A DNA stretch of 10,406 nucleotides from CAIXQW01 sp046049675 (GCA_046049675.1 JBJORA010000029.1:1-10406), one strand, 5' to 3'; positions 1 through 7,508 are shown, numbered from the stretch's first letter. Notes: generated from the letters alone by a model not told the origin. Numbers and translations: made by a program.

Positions 1-123
1 ATTGATTGATGCGAAGCCTTGGCGCCTCAGCTGCGTAGCCTAGTGCGTGAGCTTGATTTTCGCGAACATATTTCTAAGTCTTGATTTTTTGTTTCTTTTG
101 CATCAAGGCAAAAGAAAAGAAAA
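1..123. repeat. Candidate interspersed intergenic repeat with strong hairpin
   Basis: This stretch carries no credible coding frame. A perfect 10-bp inverted repeat, TTTCTTTTGC (92-101) and GCAAAAGAAA (108-117), encloses the 6-nt loop ATCAAG. Outward the arms continue to 86 and 123 with one mismatch and one G-U pair. The loop (102-107) is the exact reverse complement of CTTGAT at 80-85, so a pseudoknot or an alternative fold is possible. CTTGATTTT occurs at 52-60 and again at 80-88. From memory, similar CTTGAT/AAAAGAAA palindromes followed by GC-richer sequence recur between genes in many Bacteroidota genomes, which is why I call it a repeat, but only one copy is visible here. It lies about 115 nt beyond the dapB stop codon, and its U/A-rich flanks could also let it act as a bidirectional terminator. 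Confidence 0.4.
86..123 (-). terminator. Possible terminator of the parA-parB-DUF5683-dapB operon
   Basis: This is the hairpin described in the left-edge repeat, read on the minus strand. It is the first strong stem-loop after the dapB stop codon, and on the minus strand it is followed by an A-rich stretch, not a clean U tract. The stem is mostly A-T pairs, so it does not resemble a classical GC-stem terminator. No other hairpin followed by T residues is visible between the hairpin and dapB. Confidence 0.25.
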
Positions 124-236
124 CCCATGCGCGCACATACAAGACCACTAACACAAAACCTACCACGAAATATTATCTTGCAAACTATTTACTAGTTGCT
201 ACTTGGTTCTGCTTAGCGGATCATCATCCACTTTTT

Positions 237-953
237 TTATGCAAAAAGCACATCGCGCATCGCGTACACACCCTGCTTACCTTTTATAAATTCGGCTGCC
301 ACAACAGCACCTGTAGCAAAGCCAACACGATTGTGTGCAGTGTGTTTGATTTCAATATCATCAATAGCACTGGTGTAGTGCACGCTGTGTGTGCCTGGCG
401 CAGGATCTTGGCGAATACTTTTGATATATAAATCTGCAGCACTTTCAGATGGGTCGTTCACCCATTGTTGCTTGCTGCTAAGATTAGCTAGAATACCTTG
501 TGCAATCGTAACTGCAGTGCCGCTTGGGGCATCTAGCTTGGCCGTATGATGGATTTCTTCTACGGCTACATTGTATTGTGGCTGCTTACTCATTAGTTGT
601 GCAAGCTGCTCATTAATTGCAAAGAAAATATTTACACCTATGCTAAAATTACTTGCATAGATAAATCCAATCTTATTATCCCTAGCAAAAGCTTCTGCTT
701 CGGGCAACTTGTCTAGCCATGCAGTGCTACCGCAAATAACTGGTACACCAAACTGCATGCAGCGCATTACATTATCAAATGCAGTATGAGGGGTGCTAAA
801 TTCTATGGCAACATCAGCTTGCTTTATATTTTCTTCCGTAAACTCATGCTGATTGTCGCTGCTAATCTTTAGCACAATCTTATGGCCACGCTCCAAGGCA
901 ATCGTTTCAATTGCCTTGCCCATTTTACCATATCCTATTAAAGCAATATTCAT
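237..953 (-). CDS. dapB: 4-hydroxy-tetrahydrodipicolinate reductase
   Basis: DapB reduces 4-hydroxy-tetrahydrodipicolinate with NAD(P)H in the cytoplasm, in the diaminopimelate/lysine pathway that feeds peptidoglycan. The 238-residue protein starts with the dinucleotide-binding loop GYGKMG (residues 7-12). The family signature EIHHTAKLDAPSGTA spans 133-147 and contains the expected catalytic His135 and Lys139. PGTHSVHY (186-193) and the C-terminal GVYAMRDVL are also typical. It is shorter than the ~270-residue E. coli enzyme, which in my recollection is normal for Bacteroidota. I chose the ATG at 953 because the glycine loop must sit right at the N-terminus; the frame is open 13 codons further upstream but that extension does not resemble the family. 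The start overlaps the end of the upstream DUF5683 gene by 29 nt, which points to co-transcription and perhaps coupled translation. No Shine-Dalgarno sequence is visible. Confidence 0.95.
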   Translation of the reverse strand: MNIALIGYGKMGKAIETIALERGHKIVLKISSDNQHEFTEENIKQADVAIEFSTPHTAFDNVMRCMQFGVPVICGSTAWLDKLPEAEAFARDNKIGFIYASNFSIGVNIFFAINEQLAQLMSKQPQYNVAVEEIHHTAKLDAPSGTAVTIAQGILANLSSKQQWVNDPSESAADLYIKSIRQDPAPGTHSVHYTSAIDDIEIKHTAHNRVGFATGAVVAAEFIKGKQGVYAMRDVLFA

Positions 954-1611
954 TTTGATTTGTATGATGAAGTTGAAAAGTTGCACGTACACCGATGAGT
1001 TGTGGGTTTAAGCTAGGTTGCACTTGCATACTTAGGCTTTTACTCATATCAAAAGTTTTGAGGTGTGCACCCACAAGTGCATCTACAATATTTAAGAAAT
1101 ACCACACAGTTGTGTAAACACCAATCTTATCTAAATTTCTACGTGCTACATTGCGCTGCTCTAGTAAGTCCTGTGCAGAGTAAATACCTTTTACTTGAAA
1201 GCTATCAATGGTGCTTGGATTATTGTCGGTGCGATAAACATATGCTTGCTGAAATGTGCGATACTTTCGATATTGTCCTGTAAATAAAATAGCACTTGCT
1301 GTAAAGCCTCCATAAACAATCGGTAGTCGCGAATACTGCTTATTATATATTTGACCAAGGCCGGGCAGCAAGGCACTATACATGGCAGAGCGCTTCGGAA
1401 TAGGGTTCTTAGTACTAAACTGCAGGCGTAGCTTAAGTGAATCGGTTTTTGCTGCTGAGGTATTAGTAGTGTCTGTAACAACAACAGCCGAATCAGTAGC
1501 AGCCAACTTTGTACTATCAATAGAGATTGCTTGGGCACTGCAATTGATTACTAAAGCTAAGCAAGCTATTGCGAGTAAAAATGCAACACGGTATGTAAAG
1601 CCACTGTTCAA
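925..1611 (-). CDS. DUF5683 domain protein, secreted or membrane-bound
   Basis: This 228-residue protein has no known function. It starts with a cleavable-type signal sequence (about residues 1-28, hydrophobic core FLLAIACLALVI, possible cleavage after SAQA), followed by a Ser/Thr/Asp/Ala-rich linker to about residue 68. The DUF5683 domain follows: a KRSAMYSALLPGLGQIYN block (73-90), a hydrophobic segment at about 96-112 and a second at about 164-182, and a C-terminal GVRATFQL stretch. It is probably anchored in the cell envelope. The start is a TTG: an in-frame stop lies two codons upstream, and the next Met (about 77) would remove the signal peptide. TTG lies 6 nt after the parB stop codon and the gene overlaps dapB at its other end, so it belongs to the operon. 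The order parA-parB-DUF5683-dapB is a recurrent arrangement in Bacteroidota, which supports the family call. Confidence 0.8.
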   Translation of the reverse strand: MNSGFTYRVAFLLAIACLALVINCSAQAISIDSTKLAATDSAVVVTDTTNTSAAKTDSLKLRLQFSTKNPIPKRSAMYSALLPGLGQIYNKQYSRLPIVYGGFTASAILFTGQYRKYRTFQQAYVYRTDNNPSTIDSFQVKGIYSAQDLLEQRNVARRNLDKIGVYTTVWYFLNIVDALVGAHLKTFDMSKSLSMQVQPSLNPQLIGVRATFQLHHTNQNEYCFNRIW

Positions 1612-1617
1612 TATTTA

Positions 1618-2571
1618 TTAAATACCTAGGGCTTCCATAATGCGCTCTAAATCGCTGTCGTTATAGAAGTCAATTTGTAAAGAACCACTACCATTGCTTT
1701 TGCGCGTTAAGGCCACCTTGGTGCTCAATTTGCTTGCAATATCATCTTGTATACGCTTGTATGCCGGCGCAAGCGTTGTTGCAGCTGCTGGCTTACCATT
1801 TTTATTGGCAGTTTTTGCAATGCCTTTAGCCAAAGCTTCTGTTTGACGAACACTTAATTGCTTGTCTACAATTTCTTTATGCAAAAAAAGTTGTTGCTCA
1901 ATGTGCTCAACACTTAAAATGCTTCTTGCATGCCCCATACTTATGGTGCCATTGATAACACTTTGTTGAATTGTTGGAGGCAATTTTAGCAAACGCAAGT
2001 AGTTAGTAACTGTACTGCGTTCTTTTTTCATGCGATCAGCAACCTCTTCTTGTGTGAGTTTGCATTCTTCCATTAGCAATTTATAGCTCAAGGCAATTTC
2101 AATCGCATTCAGGTTTTCACGCTGCAAGTTTTCTAGCAGTGCAAGTTCAATTTGCGCTTGATTATCTGCGCTGCGCAAATAAGCAGGAATTTCTGTAAGG
2201 CCAGCCAACTTGCTAGCACGCCAACGACGCTCGCCACTTATAAGTTGGTACTTAGCCGTAGCGCCACTGCCTTCTAATTTTACTACAGTTATTGGTTGTA
2301 TAATGCCATGCAATTTGATACTATCGCTCAGTTCTTGCAAAGCCTGTTGCTCAAACTGACGGCGAGGCTGCTTTGGATTTACAACGATGTCACTAATATT
2401 TACTTTGCTAATATCGCCAACTTGCAATTCTGCCTTTGCTACTATATTGGCTACTGGCTTAGCGATGCCAATACCAGCATTGTCATTATTGCCATTAAAA
2501 CTCCCAATTTCAGAGCTAATATTGCCTAGCAAAGCGCTTATGCCTTTGCCGATATCGTTTTTTTTAGCCAT
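1618..2571 (-). CDS. parB: Chromosome-partitioning protein ParB
   Basis: ParB binds parS sites near the replication origin, spreads as a CTP-dependent clamp and works with ParA in chromosome segregation and SMC loading. The 317-residue protein shows the family layout. A short conserved N-terminal segment (KKNDIGKGISALLG) is of the kind that stimulates ParA. The N-terminal CTPase domain contains NPKQPRR (65-71) and the nucleotide-binding GERRWRASKLAGL (113-125). ENLQREN lies at 147-153, a helix-turn-helix at about 172-192 (LTQEEVADRMKKERSTV), and GHAR at 213-216. The C-terminal ~45 residues form the probable dimerisation domain. It lies 12 nt after parA and 6 nt before the DUF5683 gene. The upstream A-rich sequence has no Shine-Dalgarno motif. 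Confidence 0.95.
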   Translation of the reverse strand: MAKKNDIGKGISALLGNISSEIGSFNGNNDNAGIGIAKPVANIVAKAELQVGDISKVNISDIVVNPKQPRRQFEQQALQELSDSIKLHGIIQPITVVKLEGSGATAKYQLISGERRWRASKLAGLTEIPAYLRSADNQAQIELALLENLQRENLNAIEIALSYKLLMEECKLTQEEVADRMKKERSTVTNYLRLLKLPPTIQQSVINGTISMGHARSILSVEHIEQQLFLHKEIVDKQLSVRQTEALAKGIAKTANKNGKPAAATTLAPAYKRIQDDIASKLSTKVALTRKSNGSGSLQIDFYNDSDLERIMEALGI

Positions 2572-2583
2572 TATGTTCTACTG

Positions 2584-3387
2584 CTAAAGTTCTAAAATTT
2601 TATCCTTGTTACTTATGTTGGTCATATCGTTGCGCTGCAAAATTTCGCGCGCAAGATTTAGGTAATTTACGGCACCTGTACTATCGGCGTCATAAAGCAA
2701 AGCAGGTTTTCCTAAACTTGGTGCTTCGCCTAATTTAGTATTGCGATGTACTATTGTGCTAAACACAAGTTCACCAAAATGGTTCTTTACTTCTTCTACC
2801 ACTTGATTACAAAGGCGTAAGCGGCCATCATACATAGTCATTAGAATGCCTTCAATCTGTAAGCGACTATTCAAACGGCTTTGAACAATTTTGATGGTAT
2901 TCAACAATTTGCCCAAGCCTTCCAATGCAAAGTACTCGCATTGTACTGGGATTATAACACTGTCAGCAGCAGTCATTGCATTTACTGTAATCAAGCCAAG
3001 GCTAGGAGAGCAGTCGATAATGATAAACTCATAATCTGCCTTTACAGTATCAAGTGCCTGCGTCAATAAACGGTCTCTGCTAGGGTGACTTACTAACTCA
3101 ATTTCTGCGCCTACTAAATCCAAATGACTTGGTACGATGTGCAAATTAGGTGTTTCAGTTTGTAGCACAACCTGCTTGATTTGTGCTTCATTTACCATTA
3201 CATCGTACAAGCTTACTTGCACATTTTTAAGATCAATACCATTACCCGTAGTACTGTTTGCCTGCGGATCTGCATCAATCAAGAGTGTTTTATGGTCGAG
3301 TACTGCCAAACTACTCGCTAGGTTAATAGCAGTAGTGGTTTTGCCCACACCGCCCTTTTGATTGGCTATTGCTATAATTTTTGCCAT
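2584..3387 (-). CDS. parA: Chromosome-partitioning ATPase ParA (Soj type)
   Basis: ParA is a Walker-type ATPase that binds the nucleoid non-specifically and is stimulated by ParB to move replicated origins apart. In the 267-residue protein the deviant Walker A motif KGGVGKTT is at 11-18, with signature Lys11 and catalytic Lys16. The A' motif LLIDADPQ is at 35-42 and the Walker B-like FIIIDCSPSL at 121-130. The length and the absence of an N-terminal DNA-binding domain fit chromosomal (type Ib-like) ParA, not plasmid type Ia. The C-terminal segment after QRNDM is a short variable tail. It is the first gene of a minus-strand operon with parB 12 nt downstream. The 230 nt upstream separate it from a co-oriented hydrolase gene, so it probably has its own promoter there, although I could not find a convincing one. 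Confidence 0.95.
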   Translation of the reverse strand: MAKIIAIANQKGGVGKTTTAINLASSLAVLDHKTLLIDADPQANSTTGNGIDLKNVQVSLYDVMVNEAQIKQVVLQTETPNLHIVPSHLDLVGAEIELVSHPSRDRLLTQALDTVKADYEFIIIDCSPSLGLITVNAMTAADSVIIPVQCEYFALEGLGKLLNTIKIVQSRLNSRLQIEGILMTMYDGRLRLCNQVVEEVKNHFGELVFSTIVHRNTKLGEAPSLGKPALLYDADSTGAVNYLNLAREILQRNDMTNISNKDKILEL

Positions 3388-3431
3388 TGGCTGTAAAGTT
3401 CCACTAATAATAGCAGTAAAGGCTTACAAGA

Positions 3432-3452
3432 TTTGTGAAAATTATACACAAA
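3432..3452. promoter_or_regulatory. Inverted repeat upstream of parA, possible operator
   Basis: TTTGTG (3432-3437) and CACAAA (3447-3452) form a perfect 6-bp inverted repeat with a 9-bp A/T spacer, centred about 55 bp upstream of the parA start. Half-sites about 15 bp apart centre to centre could suit a dimeric regulator, but an inverted repeat this short can arise by chance in A/T-rich DNA. It does not match the parS palindrome. Confidence 0.2.
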
Positions 3453-3617
3453 CGTGGACTATTGCTCCGTAAAAGGTCATGCTTACTAAAATCTCGCAAC
3501 TTTTGGCAAGTTCAGCCTCCTGTGTAAAGAGCCGACTATAGAATGAAAAAACAAAGTAGCCACAAAAGCAGCACAAATAGCAATCAACTATCTTGCAGTA
3601 AAATCAAGCCTAAGCGC

Positions 3618-4301
3618 CTAAATATTACATTCTAAGGTACTGCCTATTTCTGGCAGAAGCAGCTTAATGTCTTTTGCATCAAATGCGCTTACAGCTAAAG
3701 CTTTGTCTATTACAATATACCCAAAAGTATCATAGTGTACGCCAATCGCTAAGTCGCAGTCTACCATTTCCATACAAGCAATGGCATCATCTATGCCCAT
3801 GGTAAAATTGTCGCCAATGCAACAAATTACTGTCTTTACATCTGCAAATTTTGGTATCAGTTGCATATCCATCGTAAGTGCAGTATCGCCAGTATAGTAG
3901 AGGTCTCCTTTTTCGGTATAAATAATACAGCCCATAGCATTGCCACCGTAGCTACCATCAGGCAAGCCACTACTATGCTCAGCAGCTACACAACGTAAAC
4001 GACCAAACTCAAAAAGCCAATTGCCACCAGTATTCATTGGGTGTGTATTTAGTCCTTGCTTGGTAAGCCAAACGCTAATTTCCCAGCTGCAAATCACAAG
4101 TGCATTGTTGGCCTTTGCTATACTAACACAATCAGCAATATGGTCTTCGTGGCCATGACTTACAAAAATATGAGTGCATTTTATAGCAGCGATATCGATA
4201 TGCTTGGCAAGTTCATTTCCAGATATAAACGGATCGAACAAAATGCGATAGTCACCAATTTCCAATGCAAAACAGCTATGGCCGTAATATGTGTAAGTCA
4301 T
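3618..4301 (-). CDS. UPF0173-type metal-dependent hydrolase (metallo-beta-lactamase fold)
   Basis: The 227-residue protein belongs to the metallo-beta-lactamase superfamily, closest by eye to the UPF0173/UlaG-like metal-dependent hydrolases. It opens with YYGHSCF (5-11), which supplies a family His8. The metal-binding motif SHGHEDH gives His49, His51, Asp53 and His54. Further ligands are His109 (AEHS), Asp139 (TGDTAL) and His189 (GVHYDTFG), so the two-metal site looks complete. The length is normal for the family, and no signal peptide is present, so it should be cytoplasmic. The substrate is unknown; UlaG, an ascorbate-6-phosphate lactonase, is a distant relative but nothing in the neighbourhood suggests ascorbate metabolism. 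It is co-oriented with parA but 230 nt away, and divergent from the DHS-like gene. Confidence 0.85.
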   Translation of the reverse strand: MTYTYYGHSCFALEIGDYRILFDPFISGNELAKHIDIAAIKCTHIFVSHGHEDHIADCVSIAKANNALVICSWEISVWLTKQGLNTHPMNTGGNWLFEFGRLRCVAAEHSSGLPDGSYGGNAMGCIIYTEKGDLYYTGDTALTMDMQLIPKFADVKTVICCIGDNFTMGIDDAIACMEMVDCDLAIGVHYDTFGYIVIDKALAVSAFDAKDIKLLLPEIGSTLECNI

Positions 4302-4480
4302 GTGGTAAAGATAGAAATTTTGTGCCTTGACATAATAGCTTTTTATTGCGCAATATAGATTTGGGCTATTACCTAAGAGACTTGCGCTGCAACCGTTGCC
4401 ATTTTACAATAAGTCAGTATTGGCGCATATCCTCAATCACAGCATTTTACCTAACTTCGCCTTTCAAAATTAATTTAGTC

Positions 4481-5455
4481 ATGAGTAAAGGACCAGTATC
4501 GCAATATATTCAACACCACTATCGCCATTTTAATGCAGCCGCGTTGATGGATGCAGCCAAAGGCTATGAAACCCATTTGTTAGAAGGCGGTAAAATGATG
4601 ATAACATTAGCAGGCGCTATGAGTACGGCTGAACTTGGTTTGAGTTTGGCAGAAATGATTCGCCAAGACAAAGTGCAGATCATTTCTTGTACTGGTGCAA
4701 ATCTAGAAGAAGATATCATGAACTTGGTTGCGCATAGCCATTACAAGCGTGTGCCAAACTACCGTGACTTAAGTCCGCAGGATGAGTGGGATCTATTAGA
4801 AAATCATTACAACCGCGTTACAGATACTTGTATTCCAGAAGAAGAAGCATTTCGCCGTATTCAAAGCCATATTGTAAAAATCTGGAAAGAATGTGATGCC
4901 GCAGGGGAGCGCTATTTTCCGCACGAATACATGTACAAGCTTTTGCTTAGTGGTGCCCTAGAACAATACTACGAAATTGATCCAAAAAATAGTTGGATGC
5001 TGGCTGCTGCAGAAAAGAATTTGCCTATTGTTTGTCCAGGTTGGGAAGATAGTACCATGGGCAACATCTTTGCGAGCTATTGTATTAAGAATGAAATAAA
5101 AGCAACGACCATGAAGAGTGGTATCGAGTACATGATGTGGCTTGCTGATTGGTACGTTAAGAATAGCGAAGGCAAAGGTGTAGGCTTCTTCCAAATTGGT
5201 GGTGGTATTGCTGGAGACTTCCCGATTTGCGTAGTGCCAATGCTGTACCAAGATATGGAAATGGAGAATATTCCGTTTTGGAGTTACTTCTGCCAAATTA
5301 GCGATAGTACAACAAGCTATGGTAGCTACAGTGGCGCCGTGCCAAACGAAAAAATTACTTGGGGTAAATTAGATATCACTACACCAAAGTACATTGTAGA
5401 AAGTGACGCAACCATTGTTGCGCCGCTCATCTTTGCTTGGATATTAGGCTGGTAG
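4481..5455 (+). CDS. Deoxyhypusine synthase family protein
   Basis: The 324-residue protein is a clear homologue of eukaryotic/archaeal deoxyhypusine synthase (DHS), an NAD-dependent enzyme that transfers the aminobutyl group of spermidine to a lysine. Visible landmarks are the N-terminal LAGAMSTAELG (43-53), the nucleotide-binding-like ISCTGANLEEDIM (68-80), PIVCPGWEDS (182-191), the glycine-rich FFQIGGGIAGDFP (236-248), and SGAVPNEKITWGKL (284-297). The last block matches the human active-site region containing EAVSWGKI, so Lys296 corresponds to the lysine that carries the enzyme-imine intermediate. Bacteria lack the DHS substrate eIF5A, so the acceptor must differ; a homospermidine-synthase-like polyamine reaction is one possibility. 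I chose the ATG at 4481 because the 45 codons upstream are unlike the family. The gene faces away from the hydrolase and converges with prmC, with stop codons 26 nt apart and no terminator hairpin between them. No polyamine genes are adjacent. Confidence 0.88.
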   Translation: MSKGPVSQYIQHHYRHFNAAALMDAAKGYETHLLEGGKMMITLAGAMSTAELGLSLAEMIRQDKVQIISCTGANLEEDIMNLVAHSHYKRVPNYRDLSPQDEWDLLENHYNRVTDTCIPEEEAFRRIQSHIVKIWKECDAAGERYFPHEYMYKLLLSGALEQYYEIDPKNSWMLAAAEKNLPIVCPGWEDSTMGNIFASYCIKNEIKATTMKSGIEYMMWLADWYVKNSEGKGVGFFQIGGGIAGDFPICVVPMLYQDMEMENIPFWSYFCQISDSTTSYGSYSGAVPNEKITWGKLDITTPKYIVESDATIVAPLIFAWILGW

Positions 5456-5481
5456 TTTACAGTAAAATTGTGCGTGATAAC

Positions 5482-6345
5482 TTAGTGCGGATTTGTGCAC
5501 TTCGCAAAACGATAGTTGCCGTACATATCTTGCCATGCCTCTGCATCTGTAAATCCGCTTGCGCTGAGCATTTGTGTAATTTGTTTATGTAGTTGCTGGT
5601 TAATTTCAAAGTAGATTACACCATTACGAGCCAATCCTTCTTCGGCTAGAGTAGCAATCTTTTCGTAAAAAATTAAGGCGTTGTCATCTGGCACAAATAA
5701 GGCTAGATGAGGTTCGTGTTTTACAACATTGGCATGCATACTTTCTTTTTCACTTAGGCAAACGTAGGGAGGATTGCTGACGATAATATCATATTGATCA
5801 GGCAAAGCTTTTACATCTAGAATATCTGATTGTACAAAAAGGATATCTACCTTATGCTGCGCTGCGTTTATTTTGGCAACCTCTAAAGCATCGGCACTTA
5901 CGTCAAGGCATGTAACAACTGCCTGAGGCAACATTTTTTTTAGATAGATACCAATGCAACCACTGCCGCAAGCAATATCAATTATACGCAGATTGGCTTG
6001 CTTGTGATGTTGCTTATAAATGTGGTGGCATAGTTCTGCAGTTTCTTGACGTGGGATTAATACACGATCATCAACATAAAAACTAGTATTGCCAAAATAA
6101 GCAATATTGGTAATGTACTGCACGGGTGTAACCTTTGCTACTTTATCTAATGCATCCGCCAAAATAGCTTCCTGACTTTCTGTAAGCATTTTGCTGTAGT
6201 CGAACTTTGTTGCGAAATCTATTGTAGTATTAGCAATATACTCGATTATCAAAGTAGCTTGAGCCATGCTTTCGCTATGCTCGTTATGCGCATCTAGTGC
6301 TGCAATAAGCTGCTCTCTAGCTGTGTTAAAATCAATGCAGGCCAT
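5482..6345 (-). CDS. prmC: Peptide chain release factor N5-glutamine methyltransferase
   Basis: PrmC (HemK) methylates the glutamine of the GGQ motif of release factors RF1 and RF2 with S-adenosylmethionine, which improves translation termination. The 287-residue protein has the usual two parts: a helical N-terminal domain (about 1-75) and a Rossmann-type methyltransferase domain. Motif I is IIDIACGSGCIGIYL (121-135), the acidic loop LDVSADAL lies at 147-154, and the substrate-glutamine motif NPPY is at 191-194 (in DIIVSNPPYV). The conserved LIPRPET segment appears as LIPRQET (96-102), with Gln instead of Pro. The length is normal. The ATG at 6345 gives a typical N-terminus. It diverges from the lipoprotein gene with only 36 nt between the start codons, so the two promoters must overlap each other or the coding regions. 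Confidence 0.93.
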   Translation of the reverse strand: MACIDFNTAREQLIAALDAHNEHSESMAQATLIIEYIANTTIDFATKFDYSKMLTESQEAILADALDKVAKVTPVQYITNIAYFGNTSFYVDDRVLIPRQETAELCHHIYKQHHKQANLRIIDIACGSGCIGIYLKKMLPQAVVTCLDVSADALEVAKINAAQHKVDILFVQSDILDVKALPDQYDIIVSNPPYVCLSEKESMHANVVKHEPHLALFVPDDNALIFYEKIATLAEEGLARNGVIYFEINQQLHKQITQMLSASGFTDAEAWQDMYGNYRFAKCTNPH

Positions 6346-6377
6346 TTGTGCGTAACCAATAGTTTGTTATATCTTTA
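6345..6377 (+). promoter_or_regulatory. Possible promoter of the lipoprotein gene
   Basis: TTTG at 6345-6348 and TATCTTTA at 6370-6377 resemble the Bacteroidota -33/-7 elements (TTTG and TAnnTTTG) with a 21-nt spacer and one mismatch in the last base of the -7 box. Transcription would start about at the ATG at 6382, giving a leaderless or nearly leaderless mRNA. The -33 element overlaps the prmC start codon. Confidence 0.3.
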
Positions 6378-6381
6378 TGCA

Positions 6382-7464
6382 ATGTTGCGAAACTACAGTA
6401 ATTTAATACTACTTGGTGTGTTGTTGCTACTGACCCAGTGCAGACCCGATCCAATTCCCGCAGATAATTTTGTAAGTAAAGCATACAACGATACTTTAAT
6501 TGCAGCTCGTTTCTCTAACATCACTAATTTCAAAAGTGGTACGCGTGCTGTAAGTGCTAAGCTTAATGATGGTAGAAGTTTATGGTTGTTTAGCGATGCC
6601 AATATTTACGATGGCACTGTCGGGCAGTTTATGAGTTGCGCACCAACTGCAAAAAATTGCGCCTTGGTAGAACAAAATGGCACACTTACGCTACTTAATA
6701 GTAGCAGTGCAGACTATCTTCCGCCATTTGCTGGTATTGCACTAAAGCCACTCTCTGCCTATCAATTTCTAGACACCGTCTTTTGCTTATGCAAAGATGC
6801 TAATAGTACAAGTTCAAAAGTATTGTATGTAAGCAAGTTGGCTTATCCAAGTTTACAATTCTTGCGTACGGATACATTTACAAGTAACAATACTGTGCTG
6901 TATGGTTATACAATAGCTACAAATAAAACATTAGGTTTTGTTTACTGTTACGGTATAAAGCAACCTAGCGGCAATAGCAATGAGCTATATGTTGCGCGCT
7001 ATAGTTTGCTTACGCCACATAGCCAGTGGTATTACTTTAGCAGTGGCCTGTGGGATACCTTTGATACTGCAGCTACGCCAATCACAAATGTCGGCGGAGA
7101 GAGTTTTTCTATTATACAGCACAAGGACGATTACGCTCTAATAGCGCAAGAAGCAGCTGTGCAATGCGGACAGGCAAGAGATATCGTTGCCTTCTATGGT
7201 ATCAATGAATATGGGATATGGCAAAATAGACGGGTGATGTATAGTAATAAGGAACGCAACAGTAATATTGACCCGCAAATCGGCGATGTGCAGTTTCATT
7301 CGAGTGATATTAATGGCAATGCAGAAATATTATGTACTTATTCTATCAAAGGTTATGAGCCATGTTTGGCCACATGTACTAATGGCGTAATGCCTCAAAA
7401 TGCCCGCGGTACAAGGTTTTTCAGGCTTCCGTTGTCACATATTTACAATGCATGGAAACCTTAA
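6382..7464 (+). CDS. Putative exported lipoprotein, DUF5005/DUF4185-like
   Basis: The 360-residue protein starts with a lipoprotein-type signal: a basic N-region (MLRNYSN), a hydrophobic core (LILLGVLLLL), then TQC with Cys20 as the probable lipidation site. Gln at -1 departs from the usual G/A/S. An LNDGRSLWLFSDANIYDG stretch (61-78) resembles the 'DGR-LWLFGD' start of DUF5005/DUF4185 beta-propeller-like proteins related to glycoside hydrolases. Repeated aromatic and beta-rich segments (VLYVSKLAYP, LYVARYSLL, YWIQ-type blocks) fit a propeller. I cannot name catalytic residues or a substrate, so the family call is tentative. The ATG at 6382 gives the complete signal peptide; the frame extends upstream to a TTG at 6346 but that would put 12 residues in front of the signal. 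It is the last protein gene before the rRNA operon; no terminator hairpin follows its stop codon. Confidence 0.7.
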   Translation: MLRNYSNLILLGVLLLLTQCRPDPIPADNFVSKAYNDTLIAARFSNITNFKSGTRAVSAKLNDGRSLWLFSDANIYDGTVGQFMSCAPTAKNCALVEQNGTLTLLNSSSADYLPPFAGIALKPLSAYQFLDTVFCLCKDANSTSSKVLYVSKLAYPSLQFLRTDTFTSNNTVLYGYTIATNKTLGFVYCYGIKQPSGNSNELYVARYSLLTPHSQWYYFSSGLWDTFDTAATPITNVGGESFSIIQHKDDYALIAQEAAVQCGQARDIVAFYGINEYGIWQNRRVMYSNKERNSNIDPQIGDVQFHSSDINGNAEILCTYSIKGYEPCLATCTNGVMPQNARGTRFFRLPLSHIYNAWKP

Positions 7465-7508
7465 GGGTAAGAAATTTCTCTAATGTGTATAATTAAGGTT
7501 TAGAAATA

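Noticed and set aside
81..431. Plus-strand open frame of 116 codons at the left edge
   Set aside because: It starts with TTG inside the hairpin repeat and runs antisense into dapB; the composition is not protein-like.
3388..3617. Search for a parS site (TGTTTCACGTGAAACA-like) near parAB
   Set aside because: No such 16-bp palindrome was found here or elsewhere in the window. parS may lie elsewhere on the chromosome, so its absence says little.
4356..4363. TAGATTTG as a -7 element for the DHS-like gene
   Set aside because: It matches TAnnTTTG, but the nearest upstream TTG (4327-4329) is 26 nt away, outside the usual spacing, and the leader would be over 100 nt. A second weak match, TAACTTCG at 4452-4459, has no -33 partner either.
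5456..5481. TTTAC-A-GTAAA palindrome between the DHS-like and prmC stop codons
   Set aside because: The one-base centre cannot form a hairpin, and 26 nt is too short for a clear terminator.
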